From: Parastagonospora avenae f. sp. tritici 18332-5
Lineage: Eukaryota; Ascomycota; Dothideomycetes; Pleosporales; Phaeosphaeriaceae
Assembly: GCA_022559985.1 (NCBI GenBank)
Contig: JAFJTR010000192.1
Coordinates: 1 to 15,326, forward strand
DNA length: 15,326 nucleotides
Reading direction: 5' to 3'
Below, one piece after another: positions 8,627 to 15,326 of the stretch (the stretch's first letter is position 1; each line of letters starts with the position of its first letter). The translations under genes and the position numbers were made by a program. The notes below the pieces were generated by a model. It had not been told where the DNA came from. It saw nothing but the letters and a program-made list of their open reading frames with translations, and did not search any database.

Positions 8627-11194
8627 ATGTTAAAGAAGACGTGGGACGAAAACTCATTCACGGTATGCCTAGAACGCAAGCATACTTTAATCTATAGCTA
8701 ATGATAGACACGTAGAGAGTAAAATGACTGTTGTATGTTTTACATGTTAATGCTAACTAACATGAGTATAGGAGGTGAGCAGAGTTACGGACGTTAAGGT
8801 ATAGAGGATATGCTAATCTTGGTGCGTCTGGTGGTGTAGTATGTAAGTTGGCCTACGAACGTAGATGCGCGAGGCGGCTGCTAACCTTGGTGTGTCTGGT
8901 GGTGTAGTATGTAAGTTGGCCTACGAACGTAGATGCGCGAGGCGGCTGCTAACCTTGGTGTGTCTGGTGGTGTAGCGAGTAAGTTGGCCTATGAATATAG
9001 ATGCGCGAGGCGGCTGCTAACCTTGGTGTGTCTGGTGGTGTAGCGAGTAAGTTGGCCTATGAATATAGATGCGCGAGGCGGCTGCTAACCTTGGTGTGTC
9101 TGGTGGTGTAGGATGTAAGTTGGCCTACGAACGTAGATGCGCGAGGCGGCTGCTAACCTTGGTGTGTCTGGTGGTGTAGGCAGTAAGTCCCTTTTGCTGT
9201 CTCGCCGACACCTGGCGCAAATTAAAATAACTTTAGCCGGACTGGTCCTTCACTTTCGATAACGACTTCGCCAGGAAATTGGGCGGGGCCTTGCTAGAGC
9301 GTACACTAGAGAACCATTCTGGCATCATTCGCCCTTGTGCCTGTTGCAGGATCTTTGTAGATACTGTGACCGAGCCGCGGGATCCTGAAGTTCGCTTCTC
9401 TAAGGCGCGCGTCGCCTCAGGAAGTTGCGTGGTCTGCAAATTCCTCGTCCAAGTCGCTGAACGCTTTCACAACGATGGAAACGTTGATCCTAGCATTGTT
9501 CGAGACGGCGCTACACTACGACTCGGCCATGGGGGTCCGCGTATGCTAAGACTTTGTTCTAACGTGGGTTAGTGTCCCCAGCCCCTATAGTTTGCTAAAA
9601 AACACTGTTTGCTTACCACCTGCCTTGAGTACAGAGTACCCGCCCCTAGATAGAGATGACATCCCAATCGGCTTCCCAGTTCTACCTGAGCCTGCGAGCA
9701 CTGCAAGCTTCCTGCTCCTTCGAAGCTGGCTCGAACTTTGCGACACAACCCACAATTGCAACCAACAGGACGTCAGATCCCAAGAGGCATCACCAACGAG
9801 GCTGATCTATGTTGGACATTCTGATGCAGAAGGTCTCCGTCTCTACCTCCCTAAGGGAACTAAAGACATTAAGTATACTGCGTTATCTCACTGCTGGGGC
9901 AACGAGCCCCCTTCAGAGGGCGATCCTCGATACTGCACTACTGATAGCAACATCAGTGAACGACTGGACGGATTCAGCCTCTCTGAGCTACCAGAGACAT
10001 TTCAAGATGCAGTGCGAGTGACCCGGGAGTTAGGTATCGAATATCTCTGGATTGACTCACTGTGCATCATCCAGTGGAACAAGAAAGATTGGGAGTGCGA
10101 AGCTGGTCGTATGGAGGACGTCTTCGCTTCAGCTTACTGCACAATCGCTGCAACTTCGGCTGTCAATTCGAAAGCAGGGTTCCTCGTCCGAAATATAAGC
10201 ACTGAGTACGTGCATGTTCAAGACGCCGCAGGTAATCAAGTCTATATCTGCTCCCATATGGATGACTTTGAGAAGGATGTAGAACAAGCCGAGCTCAACA
10301 AGCGAGCTTGGGTCATGCAAGAGAGGGTCTTGGCGAAACGGACTATCCACTTCAGTGCCGATCAAACATACTGGGAGTGTGGAGAAGGGGTGTACTGTGA
10401 GAACCTTACGAAGATGAAAAGGTAAGAAGTCTACTCTATCTAAGTTAACATACGACTAACTAGACACCCCTGTCTTCAGCTCACCTCGAAAGGCTTATTT
10501 CTTGCTAGACCCAAGGTTTCCAGATCGTCTCCTTCAATCAGGCAAAGGACGTACTGTGGAGTTCATCCACTTTCTGTTCGAGAACTACTCGAAGCGTGGA
10601 CTTACTAAGGACACTGACAGATGCGTTGCAGCATCTGGGTTAGAGGCCCGTATTGCACGCGCGTTAGAATGCGATAGCAGACACGGCATCTTTCAGAAAC
10701 ACCTCCACCGGAACCTCCTGTGGCAGGCGTCGAACAGAAAGATGGAGCGCATTGCGTATAACAACAACCAACACGTACCATCGTGGTCATGGATGGCATA
10801 TAGCGGAGGCGTTCAATTTATAGAGGTTGCATTCGGCTCAGTTAGTTGGGTTGATGAACTGGCTTTCGACGACGAGCGCGACCCTGCTGCGTTGATTGCC
10901 GACGTGGGAAAGTTCCGAAAATGCACTTTGAAGCCAGACAATGATCGCTACACTATCTTTAATTTCTTCGGAAGGAAAAGAGGATGGGTCCAGTATAATG
11001 TTGAAAGCGGCAGAAAAGGGCACGAACAACTATGTGTTGTAATTGGAAGGGCGGAGGAGAAACCCGACAAGGACTACTACTACATCCTGGTTGTTGTACA
11101 AACAGGGGAAGATGGCGAGTACAAGAGGGTCGGAGTCGGTATGGTTCGAACCAGATGTGTTAAGAAATTAAGAGCTCACGTGCGAATAGTGTAA
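8627..11194 (+). CDS. HET-domain protein (heterokaryon-incompatibility type) with predicted micro-exon N-terminus
   Basis: HET (PF06985) proteins trigger cell death in fungal non-self recognition. My model joins 8627-8662, seven 3-nt exons (8772, 8840, 8908, 8976, 9044, 9112 and 9180), 9237-9567, 9635-10421 and 10480-11194: 1,890 nt, 629 residues, open throughout. HET landmarks are YTALSHCWG (residues 210-218), LPETFQDAVRVTRELG, YLWIDSLCIIQ, GRMEDVFASAYCTIAATSA and RAWVMQERVLAKR (about 353-365). N-terminal Cys pairs (RPCACC, CVVC) and SWLELCDTTHNC are usual in such proteins. The exon starting at 9237 has no in-frame ATG before 9543, past the Cys motifs, so translation must begin upstream. ATG 8627 (MLKKTWDENSFT, donor GTATGC, phase 0) is the one I can connect. 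The HET body is secure; the 5' exons are inferred from splice signals. Confidence 0.88.
8663..9236 (+). repeat. Array of eight predicted introns separated by seven 3-nt micro-exons
   Basis: Predicted introns: 8663-8771 (109 nt), six of exactly 65 nt (8775-8839, 8843-8907, 8911-8975, 8979-9043, 9047-9111, 9115-9179) and 9183-9236 (54 nt). Donors are GTATGC, GTGAGC and six GTAAGT. Branch-site candidates are CTAAC or CTAAT in the first seven, with a weaker AATAAC in the last. Every acceptor is TAG, and in the 65-nt units it is the first AG after the branch site. The bases left between acceptor and donor are gag, tat, tat, cga, cga, gat and gca, coding Glu, Tyr, Tyr, Arg, Arg, Asp, Ala in phase 0. 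Exon 8627-8662 ends in phase 0 and exon 9237 begins in phase 0, so any subset of units, or none, keeps the frame. Splicing is predicted, not shown. Confidence 0.6.
8813..9188 (+). repeat. 68-bp direct tandem repeat, 5.5 copies
   Basis: Units start at 8813, 8881, 8949, 9017 and 9085 with CTAAYCTTGG and end with GAGGCGGCTG; a 36-bp partial sixth unit runs 9153-9188. Copies are almost identical apart from the three bases before GTAAGT and a CTACGAACG/CTATGAATA alternation. Units 3 and 4 share the second form. A degenerate earlier copy, same length but with many transitions, precedes the array at 8775-8812. The period is not a multiple of three and every unit contains stops in the plus frames, so it is not a coding repeat. 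Confidence 0.97.
9568..9634 (+). other. Predicted intron in the HET gene, 67 nt
   Basis: Donor GTTAGT, branch candidate CTTAC at 9612-9616, acceptor TACAG. It removes the TAG that closes the upstream frame and joins ...RLCSNV to EYPPLDRDD in frame. An alternative donor GTATGC at 9541 with the same acceptor also keeps the frame but would drop RMLRLCSNV. Confidence 0.65.
10422..10479 (+). other. Predicted intron in the HET gene, 58 nt
   Basis: Donor GTAAGA, branch GACTAAC at 10454-10460, acceptor CTTCAG. It joins ...TKMKS to SPRKAYFLLD and skips the TAA at 10423. Confidence 0.85.
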
Positions 11195-11813
11195 CCAATA
11201 CAGTCGTTGTTGGATACACTCAAAACCACAATATCATTGGGTAACAAGCATAAGCAGTCTGTTTCTGTCCTCCACCGCTAGCAAAGAGACACCGGCCTGA
11301 TTGTATACCTCTAGAAGCACCAGCCGCCATGCGCCACAGCAGCGCGGATATTTGAGCAAGCCACTAGAAACTAAAGCATGCCGAGATGCAGTAGCGCGAC
11401 CCGTCAATTCGGGTCACTTCTCGCGTTTCCCCTGCTCGCTGTGCGGAAGCTTCGGCATGCACACTTCTTAGTCGGAGCGACCTTTGAAACTTATGAATCT
11501 TCTGTTTGTTAATCGCACTTCAAATTTAGGCCTCTGAGCTCTGGAGTGGCGCTCGAAGTAACAAATAAACAGGGTTGATCGCGGAAGGGTCATTTGACCG
11601 CGTCGACAAGATGATTGACAGCGAGGTCAACACTACAATGCACTCCACCGGAAGGTAGTCAAAATATGGGGCGATACTGATATAATCATATTGCGCGTAC
11701 TACAGCTCTGCAAACCTGCGTAGCAAATAGTCCGGGGGCCCGAACTGGGAACATGTCTCGGGACACGGTGTCTCGTCCCTCGGGGACGCACCTTTTTCAG
11801 CACTAAACTTGCA
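11195..11813. other. Intergenic between HET gene and transposase, with hairpins
   Basis: No coding region recognised. It holds an 85-bp structure bounded by GCATGCCGA (11376-11384) and TCGGCATGC (11452-11460) with an inner GACCCG/CGGGTC stem (11398-11415), a short palindrome GGTCATTTGACC (11588-11599), and a GTCCC/GGGAC-rich inverted segment at 11755-11792 that is probably the subterminal region of the pogo-type element. Confidence 0.5.
11376..11460. repeat. 85-bp inverted-repeat structure
   Basis: Perfect 9-bp arms GCATGCCGA and TCGGCATGC enclose a smaller 6-bp stem with a 6-nt loop (GACCCG, TCAATT, CGGGTC). It could fold as a stem-loop or be a small MITE-like insertion; I see no flanking target duplication that decides it. 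Confidence 0.5.
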
Positions 11814-13532
11814 TCAAACACTCCTATTTTGCAGCATGGGCGCCTCCAGAGCCCTCCATGCTGACGCAACCTGACCTTCAACATGTACTCCACCCTGTAT
11901 CGCTACCTTAGCCCGAGGCTCTCGTCCGGCTGTACCCTTACGCTTTCTTCCATGTTTTCCAGTCGATTTAGCTGCGGCGGCGGCCGCCTGCTCAGCACGC
12001 TCCGCTCGCCTTACTTCAAGCTCCTCGTAGCCCAGGACCGCTCCCTGCCCCTTTTCCGCCCTTCTTCTAAGTATGTGTCCTTTAGCCGATCGTCGGACCT
12101 TGGACTCGTCGTTGATCTTCATCAGGAACTGAATCTGGTCCCGCTGAAGGATACCCTTAGAGAATGCTAAATGAGCAGCCTTGGACATCTTCTCGATGTT
12201 CTTTTCGAGACTGGCTATGGTCGTCTGGTCAAGACATTGCGTGGCTTGCTTGATTATGATGCTCTGCAGCGATGCTATCCCCTGCGTTGTTACTGGCGTC
12301 ACAGGTGTAGTAGGTAATTGAACAGTGTCTTGGAGGTTTGTCACGGCCTCCACCTCATTCGTGTTGATAAGAGTCAATTCCGGAGGAGACTTCGGCATAC
12401 TCTGAAGCACTCTGTCTGGGTTGAACGGGAACAACCCACACGCAGAGAACCCAGACCGGATGTTCCTCCGCGTGAATGCCTTGCTTCTGGCATAGCTATA
12501 AAGGGAGGTGAAATGCTCTTTACCTATCGCATTGACACCGCCTCGCTCTAGGCGCTCAACCTCATTGCGATAGGCTGCCTTGAGAGGAGCAAACACGGCA
12601 ACATCGCAAGGCTGGAGCTTGTGAGAGGTATGGGATGGGAGGCGACATAAGATGATGTTGTTCCCAAGGCAAAACTCAAGAACCTCGAGGGTTTCGTGGG
12701 TCCCGAAGCCATCACAGATTAATACTCGAGGCCTACCTTTAGCTCGATCTTTGGTTTCTGGATCAAAGATACGCTTAAGCCACTCTAGGCTGATGTGAGA
12801 ATCGGTATATCCAGATTCAGAGCACCCATACTGCCATCCCGGAGTAGAATAAATAGTCCAGTTACTCCGATGGGTAGTGGCGGGCCAGATGATTAAAGGA
12901 TTCAGATACCTACCGTCTCCACTGATGCATTCTATAGCGGTTACGGTCGTACGCTTGACTCGTGCACCTCTATGCTTTCGCCTATCATGCTTACCGACGA
13001 GGACTTTGACCGATCCTAGCATGGATAGCATGACCCCAGTCTCGTCCATGTTATAGACATTCTCCGCTAGGACCGCTGGGTCCCGCAGTACTGTTCCGAT
13101 CACTTCAAACCAATGTATACTCTTCGGGTACATGTTCTTATCGTGTCGGTTCCAGTCTATCGCTCCAACCATCCTTGCCTCGAGTATCGGATGGCGCTTC
13201 CTGAATGCTCTCGTCCAGTTGATATGCGGCGGCTTAGGTGGTCTAGCGGATTGCGGTCGCTGCAGCGTGAGGCGGTATGCTAGTGGTGGTATAAATTTGA
13301 TCCGGATAGGATAGCCAAAGTTAGCCATCTGCAGGATGAACTTAACGAGTGCTTCCTCCTCCCATGGAGTAAGGTATTGCTGGTCCTGGCCCTTTTGTTT
13401 AGATGATGGTCCGCCATGAGAACGACGATGGAGTGTAGCGTGAGAAACGCCACTATGGTCTGCGAGAGCACGGAAAGAAAAGGGGACGCCTGGAGGAACC
13501 CCTTCTGCCAGTGCACGGCTTGCCGGATCCAT
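11814..13532 (-). CDS. Fot1/pogo-type (Tc1-mariner superfamily) DDE transposase, intact
   Basis: Cut-and-paste transposase of 572 residues from ATG 13532 (MDPASRALAEG); the frame stays open upstream to 13622 but without an ATG. The N-terminal third is a helix-turn-helix/CENP-B-like DNA-binding part (GVSHATLHRRSHGG, then LTPWEEEALVKFIL and WTRAFRKRHP). The catalytic domain (DDE_1, PF03184) keeps all three Asp: NMDETGVML, VLICDGFGTHET and LQPCDVAVFAPLK. GFG replaces the more usual GHG/GHGS after the second Asp. The C-terminus is basic and Ala-rich (GKHGRKRKG). There are no internal stops or frameshifts and no RIP pattern, unlike the elements in the left half, which suggests a recent arrival or escape from RIP. 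It lies convergent to the HET gene. Clear terminal inverted repeats were not found, so mobility of this copy is uncertain. Confidence 0.93.
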   Translation of the reverse strand: MDPASRALAEGVPPGVPFSFRALADHSGVSHATLHRRSHGGPSSKQKGQDQQYLTPWEEEALVKFILQMANFGYPIRIKFIPPLAYRLTLQRPQSARPPKPPHINWTRAFRKRHPILEARMVGAIDWNRHDKNMYPKSIHWFEVIGTVLRDPAVLAENVYNMDETGVMLSMLGSVKVLVGKHDRRKHRGARVKRTTVTAIECISGDGRYLNPLIIWPATTHRSNWTIYSTPGWQYGCSESGYTDSHISLEWLKRIFDPETKDRAKGRPRVLICDGFGTHETLEVLEFCLGNNIILCRLPSHTSHKLQPCDVAVFAPLKAAYRNEVERLERGGVNAIGKEHFTSLYSYARSKAFTRRNIRSGFSACGLFPFNPDRVLQSMPKSPPELTLINTNEVEAVTNLQDTVQLPTTPVTPVTTQGIASLQSIIIKQATQCLDQTTIASLEKNIEKMSKAAHLAFSKGILQRDQIQFLMKINDESKVRRSAKGHILRRRAEKGQGAVLGYEELEVRRAERAEQAAAAAAKSTGKHGRKRKGTAGREPRAKVAIQGGVHVEGQVASAWRALEAPMLQNRSV

Positions 13533-13954
13533 ACCTATTGAAGTGCGTTGATGGGTGGTGGTGGTGGTGGTGATGGATGGGCTAGCACGGCAGCAACCCT
13601 CAGGCAGGCCGCCGCGCGACACAGGACACGTTTACAAGAAAGGAGGGGCACTAGGGACATAAGCCGCGGTGTATTTTTAGAGTTACGTCTAGATCTGGCG
13701 TAGCCTGTGGCGCACTGTTGATTACATAAGTACGCTCATGGTTAATAAAATACAGCTAATTTGTCCCACTACTAGTGAGGGCACGGAGAAACTCTCGGAA
13801 CAGGGCTATAAAGCTGCTGATCGCGACGAGCCTCAGGGTATACAATCTTTATAACCACGACTCTCGTCTCTGTTTTCCGAAATACTGATTAGTCCCCTAA
13901 GGACTTACGACGCAGGGGTAGGAAGAAAATCACAGCCTAAAGAGCGCCAACGAA
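13533..13954. other. 5' flank of the transposase, no gene recognised
   Basis: No open frame that looks coding. ACACCGCGGC near 13658-13667 (minus strand) followed by a TGTCCCT word weakly resembles ACACGGTGTCTCGTCCCT at 11763-11780 on the other side of the transposase, so a damaged terminal repeat is possible. Confidence 0.35.
13553..13572. repeat. (GGT)n microsatellite upstream of the transposase ATG
   Basis: Six uninterrupted GGT repeats followed by GATGG, 20-40 bp upstream of the transposase start codon on its 5' side. It would code a Thr run only if translation began at a non-ATG codon upstream, which I consider unlikely. Confidence 0.85.
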
Positions 13955-14158
13955 ATGATCGACAGCTGTAACGACGCAGGCAAGACAAGAGATCCGAACT
14001 CGGTGTGGTCTCACTCAGAGGCATATGGGAGTGCGTGGGAGAACCGTAACCTAAGATCAATTGACACCTATAGGTCTTGTACGAAAGGATTGCAGAAAAC
14101 TGCTTATGTACATCTAGGGAACAGCAAGCTTAAATACATAAAGGCTAGGGAGAGCTGA
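13955..14158 (+). CDS. Hypothetical 67-residue ORF, unrecognised
   Basis: ATG-initiated open frame starting MIDSCNDAGKTRD and ending in KYIKARES, hydrophilic, without signal peptide, membrane segment or a motif I recognise. No splice signals suggest it belongs to a larger gene. It may be chance; I list it only because the 5' half of this intergenic region holds nothing else. Confidence 0.15.
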   Translation: MIDSCNDAGKTRDPNSVWSHSEAYGSAWENRNLRSIDTYRSCTKGLQKTAYVHLGNSKLKYIKARES

Positions 14159-14996
14159 GTCAGAACTAAGTCAGGCTCAGGTCCGAATCGTGTCCGGGGT
14201 AATCCGGGGTGATATCGCTGTAACGAGGGAGGACATAAGTAACTAAGTCCGGTACTAGTAGGTGACCTCGTTACAGATGGGTTGAGACAGTGACTAGCTT
14301 GAGTTAATTGCGGGAGAAGACGCGGAGACGAAGAGCCGGCGATCGATTTTAGAGTCAGACATCAAGAATCTGGAGGCTGCGATAAAAGTTCTGCGGGTCT
14401 AAGCCAACGCAAACAAGCATGTCATGATCGTGTCAATAGGGACAAAACGTAGATATAAAGTTGATAGCAGAATCGTGTCAACTTCCTATTATATCAGAGA
14501 TCATTCTCATTATATGGCCACACAAAATGATTATAGCGATGATCTCTAAGACTGGTCATGAAAACATCCAGACTCGGGTGTCAAGTAGCGTCTTGAATCT
14601 CCCTCCTCTAACGTCTAGAGTCACAATGCTTTTGGTAAGCTTATCAGCCGTAGCGTCGGCGGAAGTCGTGATTCTCATACTTTTCATTGTACAATGTGTC
14701 TCATGCAGACTGCCAGGATCTTCAAAAGAGGCGTCAAAGACTTGTCACCCATTTTGAAGCGCATATTACTACAGCATATACGGAATGGATGGCTTCGCAG
14801 GGCATTCTGCAAGCAGCGATTCCGAGGAAGTCACAGCTCAAGTCAAAGCGAAGGGGAAGGGGGAAAGGGTCGACTCCCCATGCTGCACATGTGTACTCTG
14901 GCCTGCAATGGCCGAGACGATAGGATCCGGCATCGACGTGATTGTTGTTAGGATTGTGTTTGCCTGAAGAGTAGTTGACGAACGCGGAGATTGGTG
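14159..14996. other. Mostly unexplained, with an inverted repeat and a coiled-coil-like fragment
   Basis: An 11-bp inverted repeat lies at 14218-14276. From about 14298 to 14402 on the plus strand a short open stretch reads EDAETKSRRSILESDIKNLE and continues AAIKVLRV before a stop, with hydrophobic residues in heptad-like spacing, as at the end of a coiled coil. Several overlapping short frames follow at 14461-14967, none with a family signature. The region looks like decayed DNA. Confidence 0.35.
14218..14276. repeat. 11-bp inverted repeat CTGTAACGAGG ... CCTCGTTACAG
   Basis: Perfect arms at 14218-14228 and 14266-14276 with a 37-bp spacer. The inner TGTAACGAGG...CCTCGTTACA has the form of fungal LTR termini, but the enclosed 57 bp is far too short for an LTR. 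It may be a collapsed element end or a plain stem-loop. Confidence 0.6.
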
Positions 14997-15146
14997 TTAA
15001 CGCGCGTCCATATGGTTTGACGCGACATTAGAACTGGAAACCAATTTACTGCAGGTCTCGCATGGCCAGTGCCTGGCATCATCCATGTGGGTCTTGCGGT
15101 CCAACTTCTTGCGGAATGGCCGCCAACAAGTCTCACAATAAAACAT
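14997..15146 (-). pseudogene. Small fungal C2H2 zinc-finger fragment
   Basis: From ATG 15146 (context CAACATG) 49 residues are open. They hold one C2H2 finger of the HM..A.HW type, CETCWRPFRKKLDRKTHMDDARHW, here named by its pieces: CETC at residues 4-7, THMDDARHW at 19-27; then a second finger start CETCSKLV at 29-36 with NHMDAR at 44-49 before TAA. The repeated C-x2-C...HM(D/N)A..H spacing matches multi-finger fungal proteins of unknown role. The second finger loses its last His at the stop, so this is a truncated copy or a first exon. A PEYTC word occurs about 80 nt downstream in another frame, but I could not join it with a phase-consistent intron. Confidence 0.55.
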
Positions 15147-15326
15147 GTTGAAGCCAGGAGTTAGGTAGGGTGTAGTGGCGAGCTAAGTTCACGATGTATG
15201 CTTATGGGCAAATGGGTGCTAAGGTTGGTGTAAGGGGCTGAAGCCCTAATTAGTAGTACTCGGCTTGTAGCCTTTGTTAGGGTGTTGTTGGGTGGAACCC
15301 TCGGACCTTCATCGGCGCTCTAGGAA
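15147..15326. other. Right edge, upstream of the C2H2 fragment
   Basis: No coding sequence recognised. On the minus strand it would be the promoter and 5' leader of the zinc-finger fragment; no clear TATA box is visible. Confidence 0.35.

Noticed and set aside
8735..8774. Alternative HET start codons at 8735, 8744, 8750 or 8762 with exon ending at the GTGAGC donor (8774).
   Set aside because: They give phase 1 at 8774, and joining through the 3-nt exons to 9237 then runs into TAA after a few codons; ATG 8627 with donor 8663 is phase 0 and stays open.
8813..9188. A coding tandem repeat or a CRISPR-like array.
   Set aside because: The period of 68 bp is not a multiple of three, each unit has stops, and there are no unique spacers of constant size; only three bases vary between copies.
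9597..9634. Use of the nearest TATAG acceptor at 9590 for the intron after 9567.
   Set aside because: With the donors available upstream it puts the HET frame out of phase; only the acceptor at 9634 (or 9636 with a poor donor) restores it.
11140..11160. GGTTCGAACC resembles a tRNA T-arm.
   Set aside because: It lies inside the HET reading frame and no acceptor, D or anticodon arm can be placed around it.
14461..14967. Several overlapping plus-strand ORFs of 60-98 residues.
   Set aside because: No ATG context, motif or splice pattern supports any one of them over the others; one has a hydrophobic stretch, but composition alone is not enough.

Overview
The window looks like a repeat-rich stretch of a filamentous ascomycete (Pezizomycotina) chromosome. 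The grounds are short introns with GTAAGT-type donors and CTAAC branch sites, a HET-domain gene, a Fot1/pogo-type transposase, a Ty3/gypsy element, and two long minus-strand reading frames broken almost only by TAG and TAA codons. That last pattern is what repeat-induced point mutation (RIP, CpA to TpA) produces. The species cannot be named from this sequence.

Layout. Positions 1-99: probable start of a second LTR element nested in the first. 100-3098, minus: Ty3/gypsy retrotransposon with a 331-bp 5' LTR (2768-3098), an open gag (1603-2712) and a dead pol holding protease and half of reverse transcriptase. 3406-7866, minus: one reading frame of about 1,487 codons with 32 internal stops and no frameshift. 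It has the blocks of the large fungal telomere-linked/RecQ-like proteins with an N-terminal OrsD (DUF3505) zinc-finger domain, but the helicase core is absent. 7867-8626: no gene seen. 8627-11194, plus: a HET-domain gene that appears intact. 11814-13532, minus: an intact DDE transposase with all three catalytic Asp. 13533-15326: mostly unexplained, with a small C2H2 zinc-finger fragment at 14997-15146 minus.

The most interesting object is 8663-9236, between the only start codon I can connect to the HET gene and the body of that gene. It is a tandem array of 68-bp units. Each unit reads as a complete 65-nt spliceosomal intron (GTAAGT donor, TGCTAAC branch site, first following AG = GTGTAG acceptor) plus exactly three nucleotides. 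These trinucleotides (gag, tat, tat, cga, cga, gat, gca) would be seven consecutive one-codon exons, all in phase 0. The flanking exons are also phase 0, so the frame stays open whether a unit is spliced in, skipped, gained or lost. The 65-nt introns are nearly identical among the central units, while the three exonic bases differ completely between unit types. I read this as a codon-by-codon expandable N-terminus built from introner-like tandem introns. The sequence signals are direct; the splicing itself is inferred.

The left half (to about 7.9 kb) is RIP-damaged transposon and helicase-family DNA. The HET gene and the pogo-type transposase carry no such damage, so the boundary near 7.9-8.6 kb separates decayed from live sequence.
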